A stretch of DNA of 64,000 bases from Calycina herbarum. Its lineage: Eukaryota > Ascomycota > Leotiomycetes > Helotiales > Pezizellaceae. Position numbers and translations under genes: made by a program. The notes beneath the pieces were generated by a model. That model was not told the origin of the DNA. It saw only the letters and a program-made list of their open reading frames with translations, and ran no database searches. Numbering within the stretch: position 1 is the first letter of the stretch; each line of letters opens with the position of its first letter. Positions 1 to 9,971 of the stretch are shown here, in pieces. The DNA lies in contig LLEY01000046.1 in assembly GCA_001414485.1 (NCBI GenBank), positions 352,306 through 416,305 of the forward strand. The letters are read 5' to 3'.

Positions 1-2390
1 GTTAAGAGAGCTAAGCTTAAGAAAGGGGTCCTTTATAGTTAAGTTTCCTATATATAGAAGTTGAGTAAGAAGTAGGAAGTGGTTAGAGCTATACTTAAAT
101 ATAAGGTCAACCTTAGTAGTAGCCTCTCTCTAGTAGAGGTTATTAGAGTAGAAGGCTAGGTCGAGGGTATTACCGAGGTTATAAGTTCGCGTATTAGAAG
201 GGGTAGAGAGCTGTAGCCCTCTGTCCTCTATCTAGTTAATAAGCGGGGAGGACTATGTACTTTCCTACTCTAAGAAGTCCGGCTGCTAGAGTTAGCTCTT
301 TAGGTTAAAGTCGCCAGCTATTAGAGTATTAGTTATAAGGATATATACTAAGCTAAGAACATAGTTAACAGCCTCTCCTACTCCCTTAGCACCTAGAGAG
401 GCGTTATATACGTTAAGTATATAAAGTAGAGGGCTTTAAGAGGAAGTGATCTCGATATAAACAAGTTCTCGGTATTTAAGTAAGAGTATAGTTGGTGATT
501 GTTAACTTAAGAGAATCCTCGCTCTCTTTCGTATAAAAGTGAGGACTCTAGGAGAGTTAACGTTCTAGTTATATATAGATATAAAGCAGGTATAGTTTAG
601 ATGTCGTCTTATAATTTAATAGTTGATCTTCTTCTAGTAGATATATAGTTCTTAGATAAGAACTATATCTATTCGTCTAGAGTAGGTTAGTTAGAGTACT
701 AGCTCTTAGTACTTACTAGACTTATATATATTAATTTATAAGACTTAAAGGCAGTATTACTTAAAAGGTCCTCGTCTACTTATAGAAGAGAGGGGTAAGG
801 GTCTAGGCTCTCTAGTTGAGAAGGGAGGTTCGAAAGCGGGGAAGAGGCGCTTATAGGAGCCTCTTTACTTAGTTATAGTAAGTTCGAGGGAAGGGTAGAA
901 GTAGTAGAACAGCTTATTTCAGTATCTACGTTACTATAGAGCGAGTCTTCCTCTTTTCTTAGGCGAATCTCGTTATATACTTATTATATAGATCTCTTAT
1001 TCTCTATTAAAGGCGGGGGTCTAGAGGCTTTTAGCCGGAGTTAGTACGTAGGGTTGTCTAAGGCGTAAGAGCTGTTATAGTATAGGCATTTTAATTTATA
1101 TTAAGAGTGCTTTATATACCTTAGGTAGAAGGCTTCTAAGTGTTTTATACTACCGTATAGGCGGCATCGTTGATTTTTACCGTAGTTCTATAAGTTATAC
1201 TACTTCTAGCACTTTAAGTACTAAATTATAGTAGAGACTTTAAGAAGACGCTTAAGAAAGGCTCTGCTACCTAGGAGTAACGTTATGTCTAGGATAGTAG
1301 AAGGACCTCTTACGTCCTCTTCCTTAAAGAAGGCGATCTAGGTAGTATAAAACAGCTCGTTTAAGAGAGAGCTAGCAGCTATGTTAACTTTTATAGGTGC
1401 TATTCTAATTTGTTCCTTTATTACTATAGCTACTACTTCGGCTATAGTAGGGATAAGGGTTAAAAGAATCGCTCCTTCTTCGCTAATCTAGACAGTTTCT
1501 ACACTTCGAGGTATACCTATTATACGGTATACTACCTAGTCTTACGAGACCTCTATTTTAGCTATAGTAAATAGGGTTTAGATATAGGCCCTCTTTGTTA
1601 TTAAAAGAGTATCTAGAGCTTCTTTGTTTTTAGAGACAATAGCGAAACTAGATTTAACCGAGAGTACTTCTTATACTAGCTCTTTATAGCTTATTTTTAG
1701 GTTGTAAAGTATAAGGAAGATAGCTTAGGTAGAGTAGTTCCTGTTAGGAGAGTCCTAGAGGAGTCGGATAAAGACTCTAAGGTTAGATTTAGCCGGTGTT
1801 CTCTTATTCTTTTGTAGCTTAAAGGCGGCGGAAGAGAGAGGTGATGTAGTTGTTGTTGTTGTTATTATTATACTTATAGCTTTGGCTTTGTTTTTAGGCG
1901 CTAAGGCATTCCTTATAGTCTATGCGTATGAATTTTTCCTTACAGGGCCTAGAGAGGAGGAGGGAGTCGACGAGGGCGTAGGGGCGTCCCTATACTCTAA
2001 GTGAGTGTTAAGGGCTAAAGGAAGTAGAGGTGAGGTCTCTTTAGTAAATACCTGGTGGAAAGAAAGGCTAAGGTCGGCTACTTAAGTATAAAAGGCTTAG
2101 AGGAAGGGCAAGAGTTCTAGAGGGGCACTATCGAGAGCAGTGTTAAGGTAGTGGTCTATAGCTTCTCCAATCCCTCTAAAGAAGGTTTGGGCTATAGCTC
2201 CACGTTCGAGAGCTCTGGTGGTCTTGGAGACGAAGTATTATTGGATGTTCGGGATAGAGGGAATCGGGCGAACCCCTCTCTTCCTTATGCCCCTTCCTAG
2301 AGGCGTAGGCGAGGACGGAGGCCCTCCTAAGAGAGACTCCATGGAAGGAATTTAGCTTATTAAGCGGAAGCAAGAGAGATTGAGCTTTTT
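1..2390 (-). mobile_element. RIP-degraded LINE (Tad1-like) retrotransposon, 5' part
   Basis: AT-rich sequence whose minus strand decodes to a non-LTR retrotransposon full of stops. At about 1125-1212 the minus strand reads as a gag-type zinc knuckle in which most cysteines have become tyrosine (the frame includes NYGKNQRCRLYGS). At 301-318 it reads AGDFNL, the core of the endonuclease domain of LINE ORF2, followed by stops where Trp is expected. A plausible ORF1 start lies at 2342-2340, so the element's 5' end is near 2390 and it runs off the left edge of the window. The C-to-T pattern (Trp to stop, Cys to Tyr) is what repeat-induced point mutation produces. No intact ORF remains. The short open frame at 2176-2373 is not the element's coding frame. 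The reverse transcriptase domain would lie outside the window. Confidence 0.8.
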
Positions 2391-3491
2391 AGAACAAAAA
2401 TTTCAATCTGCGAAAAAAGGTGTATGCCTACGGCATCTCTTAATATTACGCTTTTTATAGCTTAACAATTCCCTACTATGTTAAAAAGATGTTAGCATAG
2501 CTTAAGATAACATCGTATTGACTTGTTAGCTAATTTTTCACGTTGGACAAACATGAAGAACTAGACATCGCTGTTCACAAAATGAAACCATGAGTAACTA
2601 AGGTCATGATAGAATAAGTATGTTTGTGCAATGCTGAGAAGTCATAGTGAATAGTAGAGCTTGGGTATAGAAGAGAGTTCACAGTCAACCTAGAATACTC
2701 CATGAGAACTTCAATACAACATGTCCAAGAAAATATGTTTCCTTCTCTGACCTCTAGGCTGCAGCAAGCAATTGTACAAAGTCTTGGTATACCATAGTAG
2801 ATTCTATAAGATGAGGTAGTTTTTCAAGGACAGAATACTATTTCTTCATCTGTTATTTTATATAATTTTCGACAGTAATAAGAGTTTCGACAGTATTACA
2901 ACAATTCTTTTAACATGACTCAGGCTTCAGCGTAACCCAGAAGAGCAACACAGAAGTTGAAGTGCAAAGAGTAAACCAGGCCTAAACAGGACACTATAGG
3001 TAGGACTTGCGAGGAAGAATTCTCACGTCTCCAGGCATAGAACCTAATATCTGTCTCTTTACTTGCTAGCCTTCCCACGATCAAGCCATATTGATCTTAT
3101 AGCACACCCTCAAGAGAGGATAGCCTCACATCTTTGCCAAGAAAGCATCGTACAGAGGAGCAAAGAATTACAGGCGCAAAGAGCAACAAAGAACAATAGT
3201 AACTACCTTCATCCTTTAAAAAGCAACTCAGCATTGTCATAGCTAGTACAAAGTTACTTGCGCTTCTTGATGTCTACATTTACAGCACTTAGCTTTCCTC
3301 TCTTCCATACTTGGTTAAATGACCACACTTGATTGCCGGAAAATAGAAGATTTTCAAAGTAAGCTAAAGGCAATTAAACAGTTGACTGTCAATCTACCCT
3401 CTAGGCTTGTTAAGGGAGAAGGAGAAAGATATTTTGGTCTCAATGAATATTGATAGAAAAAATCGACAGCAATAAATTCCACGATAACAAA
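2391..3491. other. Gene-free AT-rich spacer between transposon remnants
   Basis: No convincing coding region on either strand. It holds one copy of the paired TCGACAGT motif (2869-2894) and a degenerate second copy near 3463-3488. Some phrases resemble 6080-6360 (for example 'gagtaaaccagg' against 'gagtagaccagg'), so both stretches may descend from the same non-coding repeat. Confidence 0.5.
2869..2894 (+). repeat. Paired TCGACAGT motif, copy 1
   Basis: TCGACAGT at 2869-2876 and again at 2887-2894, 18 bases from start to start. The same spacing occurs in four copies between 16.7 and 18.8 kb. Confidence 0.6.
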
Positions 3492-3562
3492 ATATTGAAC
3501 AGCGTAAGAAATGATTAGATTAGATTGGATTAATTGATTGATTTAATTAATATGGCACGTGA

Positions 3563-3592
3563 CCGTCCCGGGGGTATCGGAGGCCGGGACGG
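3563..3592. repeat. GC-rich inverted repeat in AT-rich surroundings
   Basis: CCGTCCCGG at 3563-3571 pairs perfectly with CCGGGACGG at 3584-3592. It lies in a block of about 80 bases that is strongly GC-rich, unlike the RIP-degraded sequence around it. It may be terminal or subterminal sequence of the neighbouring hAT-type element. Confidence 0.5.
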
Positions 3593-3810
3593 GCCCCGGG
3601 ATGGTGTCGGAGTGGCGTTCCGAGAGCTTAAGCGAGACCTCCTAAGCAGTCTTTTTACGACGTAACTTCTTTATTTTAAGCTTTAATGAATTAGCTATTA
3701 ATTATTTAGTAATAAATAAATATTAATAATATATCTAATTAATAATACTAAGCTTTATAAGCTTTATAAGCCTTATAAATACTTTGATATAACTATTCTA
3801 TTCTCTCTAT

Positions 3811-3967
3811 ATTAGCTAGGAAGTATCTATAAACACCTGCTACTTCGGCTCCTAGCGAGAGACTCTTTAGTTAAGCTGCTTTAGTCATTATAAAGCAACG
3901 TAATAGATTCTCTAGAGAGACCTTTGAGGCTATTACTAGCTTAAAGAGCTGGGGGTTTCTATATAGA
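3811..3967 (+). pseudogene. hAT transposase C-terminal fragment
   Basis: The plus strand decodes to a hAT-family C-terminal dimerisation domain with two internal stops. It includes the hallmark TPATSAPSERLFS, then IKQRNRFSRETFEAI and LKSWGF. This matches the usual order of the family: a PATSAPSER core, an R-R-LS motif and a closing LKSW. The upstream catalytic part is not recognisable. Both stops fit C-to-T mutation. Downstream the frame runs into an AG-rich low-complexity stretch (3970-4050). Confidence 0.75.
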
Positions 3968-4105
3968 GAAGGAGACAGAGGAAGAGAAGAAAGAGAGAGC
4001 AAAGAAGGAAGAAGAAGAGAAGAAGAAGGGAACGAAGGAGCCTGAATTTGAGGATAATTACTTTATTATTAATTAGTATATATATATATATATATATACT
4101 ATATA

Positions 4106-4131
4106 ACGTGTTTCACAAGCGAGCTGGCCAC
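4106..4131 (+). repeat. 5' terminal inverted repeat of the pogo-type element
   Basis: Begins ACGTGTTTCACAAGCG and ends GGCCAC. It is a perfect inverted match over 26 bases to 5912-5937. Confidence 0.85.
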
Positions 4132-4193
4132 CTTTTAAACTTTATAATAATTATTAACTTCTAGTTATATTATCTCTACTAAACAACGCCTAA

Positions 4194-5816
4194 ATGTCTC
4201 CTAACGAAAACAAGATTAACTTAGCTATCTAAGCACTCGAAAACGACGCGTCAATTACCTAACGAAGCGCTGCGAAGGCCTATGATGCCCCTCGATCCAC
4301 TATTTCAAGCCGACGCGCCGGAATCTAACTAAGACGCGATTGCGAGCCTAATTCGAAGAAACTTACGAAGCTAGAGGAGGAGGCGATAATTGGGCATATA
4401 TTAGAGCAGGATTCGAGAGGGTTTTCGCCTACAAAGGATATAGTACGAGATATAGCTAACAACTTGCTAAAGGAGCGCGATAGGCAGCCTATAGGCAGGA
4501 ACTAGCCGGACAACTTTATTCGGCGTACACCTAAGCTAAAAACTCGATAGAGTCGTTCTTATAATCATTAGCAAGCTTTAACTAAAGATCCGCGGATTAT
4601 TAGCCTATAGTTTACACTTATATAGTCATTTAAGGACAAACATGGTATTATAGACGAGGATATATACAATTTCGACGAGACCGGTTTTATAATAGGTGTT
4701 ATATCATCTCAGCTTATTATTACAAGTTCAGAGATACACAGGAGACGTAAAAAAGTTTAGCTAGGCAATCGCGAATAGGTTATAGTTATTTAAGGAGTTA
4801 ATACAACAGGTTAGGCAATCCCGCTATTTATTATCTTTATAGGTAAGGTGCTTATATCTTCTTAGTATAAGAACATAGATATACTACGCAACTAGGTTAT
4901 TAATATTAGTACTAATAGCTGGACAAACAATAAGCTTAGGGTTATATAGTTAGAGTATTTTAATAAGCACACAAAAGCACGAAGCGTTGGAGAATATAGA
5001 CTACTGATTATTAATGGTTACGAAAGCTATAACTCGCTCGAATTCCAGCGACTTTGCAAAGACTTTAATATTATTACTCTTTATATACCTCCACATTCTT
5101 CACATTTATTACAGCTGCTTAATGTTGGCTGTTTTTCGCTATTAAAGCGAGTATATGGAAATAAGATCTTCGGCTTAGCATATAATTATATTAACCATAT
5201 TACTAAAGAAACCTTCTTTCAAGCTTTTAAAGTAGCTTTTTATAAAGCTTTTATAAAAGATAATATCTACGCGAGTTTTCGAGGCACTAGACTAGTCCTA
5301 CACAACCTAGAAGTTATATTATCAAAGCTTGATTTAAAGCTTCGTATACCGACCCTAGTTATACTAGAAGACACTCTATAGGAGTCTAGAACACTAAGCA
5401 ACGCACGCGAGATAGAGGCTCAATTAACACTTATTCAAGACCGGATTCAAAGACACCAAGACTCGTCACCTAGTTCTATTATTAAGTCTCTTAATCAGCT
5501 AGAAAAAGGCTCTACTAGAATAGTATACGATATGGTGTTAATGCGGAAAGAAATCACAGATCTTCGCGAGGTAACTAAGGCCGCAACCAAGCATAAGAGT
5601 CGTAAAAGGAAATATATTCAGAGTTAAGAGACATTAACAGTAGAGGTAATTAGTTTAATTACTCCCACAGAAGATAGCGATCAGGAGGGTAGCAGAGAGA
5701 TAAAAAAGAAGGTTCGGGCAGAGAGGCACTATAGGCGTTGTAGCAAAATTAGACACAATTCTCGTACTTATCAAGTAGAAATAGTAGATACCAAAGATAG
5801 TGACGACTCTGAATAA
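4194..5816 (+). pseudogene. Pogo/Fot1 transposase, RIP-killed
   Basis: From ATG 4194 to TAA 5814-5816 is exactly 540 codons in one frame, with 17 internal stops by my reading. All fit CAA to TAA or TGG to TAG. An N-terminal helix-turn-helix-like DNA-binding region is followed by a DDE_1 catalytic core. The first Asp survives in YNFDETGF (about 4675). The second motif reads LIINGYESY where LI-DGHGSH is usual, and the third reads LLQLLNVGCF where L-QPLDVGCF is usual. Two catalytic Asp have therefore become Asn. A C-terminal CSKIRHNSRTY resembles the CG-TGHNARTC knuckle of Fot1-type proteins, again with a Cys lost to Tyr. The lack of frameshifts suggests RIP acted on a recent, intact insertion. 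Confidence 0.85.
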
Positions 5817-5894
5817 TCTTATAGTATCTTATATAATATAATAGCTTATTCTAGTATTAAGTAATTTACATTTAAAAATAAGTTGTTCGGAAAA

Positions 5895-5937
5895 GTGGCC
5901 AGCTCGCTTGTGTGGCCAGCTCGCTTGTGAAACACGT
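5895..5937 (-). repeat. 3' terminal inverted repeat with tandem 17-base duplication
   Basis: The outer repeat is 5912-5937. Its inner 17 bases (GTGGCCAGCTCGCTTGT) are duplicated directly inside it at 5895-5911, so the 3' end carries one and a half copies of the repeat while the 5' end carries one. Confidence 0.8.
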
Positions 5938-5945
5938 TATAGTAT

Positions 5946-7003
5946 ATTAGTCAATTAATCAATGATTAAAATAGATTAATTAATCTAATCTAATCAACAC
6001 ACGTGCTAATCATTAATCAGATTAATAATTGATTAATTGATTAATTTGTGCTCACACTGATATTGAACAGCAAGATAAGAATTCCCTTGAAAGCATTCAG
6101 ATTCAATAACAAGCCAAGAAGAGTTTGCAAATGAGAAAAATCCAGAGAGTAGACCAGGGTGGAGTTCATAGCCTACAGGTCTCCAGAACTATCGAGGAAG
6201 AGAGGAAGAGAGTGACCCGAATAATAGTGGATGTGGTGCTCCTTATTTGCTTGCTACCTTTCTACTATCAACCTATACTCAATTTATACTAACATCTCGC
6301 TACATGGGCGAAGAAAATCAACCCCACAGAGCAACCAAAGTACTAGCAAGTACAGCAGCGAATAAATAATGTCTGCTCAACTTTATCTCCCCCAGTGCGC
6401 CAGTAAAATATACTTCAACCTTCCCTCTATCCTCCGCCAACCTATTTAAGCGAGAACCCCCCTTCCAATCCACCTATGCTAACTTCGAGAAAAACCATAC
6501 CCCAATTCTCTCACTATCCACCTCCAGTGGAGCTCCATCTGAGCGTCTACAAGCAGGTCAAATGACACCATCACCCCTTAAAGCCCCACCGTGCGGGAAG
6601 TCCTAGTTGACCAACACCACAAGTCTCGGAAAATTGATTCGAGGGGAATGTACATCAAGACGAATGCCTGCAAGCCCTAGCTGGCGAGTCAAGAGAGAGT
6701 CGAAAACCCCCCAAACACATCCATACACACACACACTTGATGGGGAAAAACAGGATGCAATCAAAGTTCTCAATTGCTTATTCTCAAAGTGCTCAAATGT
6801 GGTATTCCCCAACTCCAATCTACAGATCAGCATGTATGTTCTGACAGACTCGCAGGGCTGGCTATTCGCTTTCTCAATAAAATATACAAAGGTGGTGGTA
6901 CCCGGATTCCCCAAATCCCACCCGTTCATTCATTTCCTCCCCTCCAAACAATCACTCGTCCAATCAGTCAATCAACCGATCAATCAACTAGTTAGTAAAT
7001 AAA
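5946..7003. other. Gene-free spacer and 3' flank of the WD40 gene
   Basis: 5946-6050 is (GATTAAT)-rich border sequence. From 6060 to about 6500 no coding signal is seen. 6500-7003 is probably the 3' untranslated region of the minus-strand WD40 gene. It has CAATCA-type and CATCAT simple repeats at 6955-7022. The open frames on both strands at 6603-7002 show no protein-like composition. Confidence 0.5.
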
Positions 7004-9426
7004 TCACTCATCATCATCATCATAATCCTTCTCCGGAACCTCAGCCCATCCACAACCCCATCTCCTTCCCTCACCCTCCCCATACTGTCTCAATTCCCTT
7101 GCCTCCTTCTGATCCTCCCGCCAAACTCGAACAAGGTAATCATCACCAACAGTAATAAGATCTCCCCGATTACTCCAGGCCATTGATCCAACCTCTCTCC
7201 TATCATGACCACGCACCAAAGCTGTACCGTTCTGAGAAATCGGGATGGTAGTGTCAAATCGACTAGGCTTCTTCTTCGCCTCGATTTTCTTCATGAAATC
7301 AGGCATTGCATCCTCCAGTTCTAGCGGGGAGTCTGAGAGAGCACTAGGGAGATACCGTTCATCGGTAGGGAACAGCATCGCAGAACCGTCACTGCTACCA
7401 ACTGCCAAAAGCTCACTGTTGCCATCTTTTGCCTTTCGAAGGGCAGACTTGACGTAGAAGGATGTAGCATACAGCTTTGGATGGCGATATCCGTAGATGG
7501 GTCCCAATCCTTCTTGCGTACCTCGCTGCGGTAGTCGGCGACCAACGGCTTGTGAGAATTCTGGGGCATGACCAAGAATGAGATGAGCGGTGGAGTAAGC
7601 GTATACAGTATTGTCTTTGCAGACAGTGTATAGCCTAGTACCGTTGGTATTGACACTCATAGCTGTAACACCAAAATGGCGAAATTTATTATGGCTTTCG
7701 GGTTTTTGAGTTGAGGAGATAGGAACTTGAGTCCTTCGTCTACTAGTTCTGATATCCCATAATCTGACAGAAGCATCGGCCTCAGAAGCAGTCAAAAGTA
7801 AGTGCTCTTGTCCTGGTGGTAAAAAGTGGATCGAGGTAACAGAGACGTCCCCAGCTCTTCGAGGAGCCTCACCACTAGAAGGTGAATCCGTAGCACCGTC
7901 AGTGGCATGTTGGTTGGAAGCACTATGAGCTTCCCATATGCTGTTGATGGGGCGGCCGTATTTCACCTTGGTAGGCGTAGGCGCATTTCTACGAGGCGGG
8001 ACCGGGACATGGAATGTACTTTCAGGGCCGTTTGAACCTTTGCATCTCAAATCCCAAATTTGAACACTTCCATCCCTACTCGAAGTTGCAAGAACATTAT
8101 TATTGTTATAACCGGGTTGAAACCGTACTTGCTTAAGCGAGGCGCTGTGGTATCCGAGAATGGCAGTTGTGGTTTGTGTAGTCATGTCTATAACTCGAGC
8201 CGTTGAGTCCCCAGAAGCTGTGGCTAAACGTGTATCGTCCTCAGAGAATGACATGTCGATGATAGCGTTGGTGTGTACACGAAAGACGATATGGGCAGTA
8301 TTGAAATCTGGTTTTTGATTGACCGCCGATTCCAGAAGGCTGACCCGACCTTCTTCGTCTCCAACTGCAATCAAGGAATTTGCTAGTCCAGGTCAGCAAG
8401 GGAAGTTTCGAAGAAATAAACACGAAGCACTTACTATTGAGACTGGCTGTGCAAAACGGAATGCACAGATTGATGCCCGCAATATTACGACAGGTGTAAA
8501 TTCCCGTAGGTACACTGCAAAAGGAAGCCGTCTCACTTCGCCAATCTAAGCAAGTAAAGTTAGAAAAGAGTCAAATGGGGGAGGGAATCTCGCTAACCAT
8601 TGACGGGGTACTCAATTCGCCGGCGATTACCTCGAGAGGAGTTTGCGAAACTGAGCTGTAACAAACGTGCATTGAGACCGCGCTCGACTAATGGATTGGA
8701 GATTCTTTTGGGTGTTGGAACAGCCCATATTAAAGGGTCGTCTTCTCGGACCTTAACTTTCTTGCCGGAGGAAGCTCGTTCGCATGGCGAGGATGGAATT
8801 GTCGTAGCACGAGTATATGGATGGTCCGGAACATTTCTATTATGAATTTGTTGATTCTCCGGTGACAGCGCATTAACAAAAGAATGTGCATAGACCGGGG
8901 CAGTCGGGTTATCACGAAGGTATGTAGCACGAGTGTATGGGTAGTCCGGGATAATCGTATCCACAGCTGCTGAATCCTGACCTCGTCCACCACTCTTATT
9001 GCCAGGAGATGACTCGGTGGAATGAAGAAGCTTTCGTCTCTTCAAATCCCGCGGAAAGTATTGAGAGTCATTGTCTTGGGTATTGGTTTCCACCGTAGGC
9101 AGTAACGGCTCTGGTAGAGGACTCGATTGTGGTATATGTTGACGATTGGCAGTTATGTCGTAGAGGGGATGTCGTTGGGCACTGTTGTGTTGAGGGCCAG
9201 TTGATATTGATCGAGGCGCGAAGAACTTTCGGAATTTTCGAGGGGTAACAGAGGGGTCTACTTTGGCCTTTCGTGGTTTGCGTGCGGCGGGCGCGGAGGG
9301 AGGAGGAGTCGATCTCGAAGATTGCTGTGGTTTTGACTGTGAAAGCTCTTGTTCTTCTCTTGTCGTCAATGGGGGAGGTGAAGATGAGATATCGAATGCG
9401 ATGGTGTTGATGGAGGACATCTTCAA
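7004..9426 (-). CDS. Cdt2/DTL-like WD40 protein (CRL4 substrate receptor)
   Basis: Three exons on the minus strand: 9426-8598, 8545-8435 and 8382-7004, giving 772 residues. Both introns are 52 bases with standard GT/AG ends and CTAAC/CTGAC branch points. The N-terminal 280 residues are low complexity and contain TPRKFRKFFAPRS, a basic motif reminiscent of a PCNA-binding (PIP) box, and two copies of a PYTRAT repeat. The rest is a beta-propeller with clear WD repeats (SGDSTARVIDM, SSRDGSVQIWDLR, ASEADASVRLWDIR, VGDDYLVRVW). Repeat layout and length fit Cdt2, the receptor of the CUL4-DDB1 ubiquitin ligase that targets Cdt1 and other S-phase proteins. That function is inferred; only the WD40 fold is certain. 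A second start lies two codons in. It shares a 545-base divergent promoter with SPB1. Confidence 0.7.
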
Positions 9427-9971
9427 TGGAATTGCCTGGAATGGTGGAGATGTACAGGTTCAATTTCATAACATTTTCAAGCTTCGCGGGGGCACACCAG
9501 AATGAAAATGCGGTTGAAATTGGAGTTGAGGTCGGAGTGGAGTTCCAGATTTTGGACCTCCCTGGCGCGTTTTTCGTGTAAAGTGGCTTGGGGGGAGAAC
9601 GCGAAACTCGTGGCTGGTGAGCCGCAAGCTGAACTAAGGCGGCAGGGAGCCGCCACTTGTGCTTCTATTCTAATACTTTATTCCGCGAGAAATCAAGAAA
9701 AAATATTTGTAATTGGAAAGCTCTTCAGTACACTTCCATCCATAGATTCTACTGGATTTTGGTTTTATTAATGTTCCCAATTGTGCTTATTTTGAGCTAG
9801 AAAAGGGTTCAAAATAGCTCCCAGCTTATCCAGCCGCTTTACTGACGGCTTATCGGTATCGGGCGGGCCTTGGCAAAGAAATCTTTCCTCCACTGCGAAG
9901 AATTTTGGGGTCCTCATTGAAACCTCCAAGTCGTTGCGCCAAACCACGCCAATTCCACCAACTTCGCAGCC
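9427..9971. promoter_or_regulatory. Divergent promoter between the WD40 gene and SPB1
   Basis: 545 bases separate the two start codons, so both genes are driven from here. No single element is recognisable with confidence. Confidence 0.5.

Larger units (their letters stand above)
4106..5937 (+). mobile_element. Full-length pogo/Fot1-type DNA transposon, RIP-inactivated
   Basis: An element of about 1.83 kb with 26-base perfect terminal inverted repeats (4106-4131 and 5912-5937), flanked by TA on both sides as expected of Tc1/mariner/pogo insertion. It lies next to a (TA)n tract (4078-4100) that probably served as the target. One 540-codon reading frame fills the interior with no net indel, but it carries many stops. 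The structure is complete while the protein is dead, so it could not move by itself. An active relative's transposase could still recognise the ends. Confidence 0.85.
3492..6071. repeat. 12-base direct repeats bounding the transposon block
   Basis: The word ATATTGAACAGC occurs at 3492-3503 and at 6060-6071, and each copy is followed within a few bases by a (GA)TAAGAA tail. Between them lie AT-rich borders of GATTAAT type, a hAT fragment and a pogo-type element. The words could be a target-site duplication of a composite insertion or a chance remnant of a duplicated flank. Confidence 0.4.

Noticed and set aside
1850..1875. (TTG)n tract as a separate repeat
   Set aside because: It lies within the LINE remnant's ORF1 region and is a normal poly-Gln/Asn-type codon run on the minus strand.
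6603..7002. Overlapping open frames on both strands
   Set aside because: They mirror each other in a C/A-rich 3' flank and neither has protein-like composition.
8521..8545. Alternative acceptors for exon 2 of the WD40 gene at 8531 or 8516
   Set aside because: Only the acceptor before 8545 keeps the frame open through both neighbouring exons with a branch point at the right distance.
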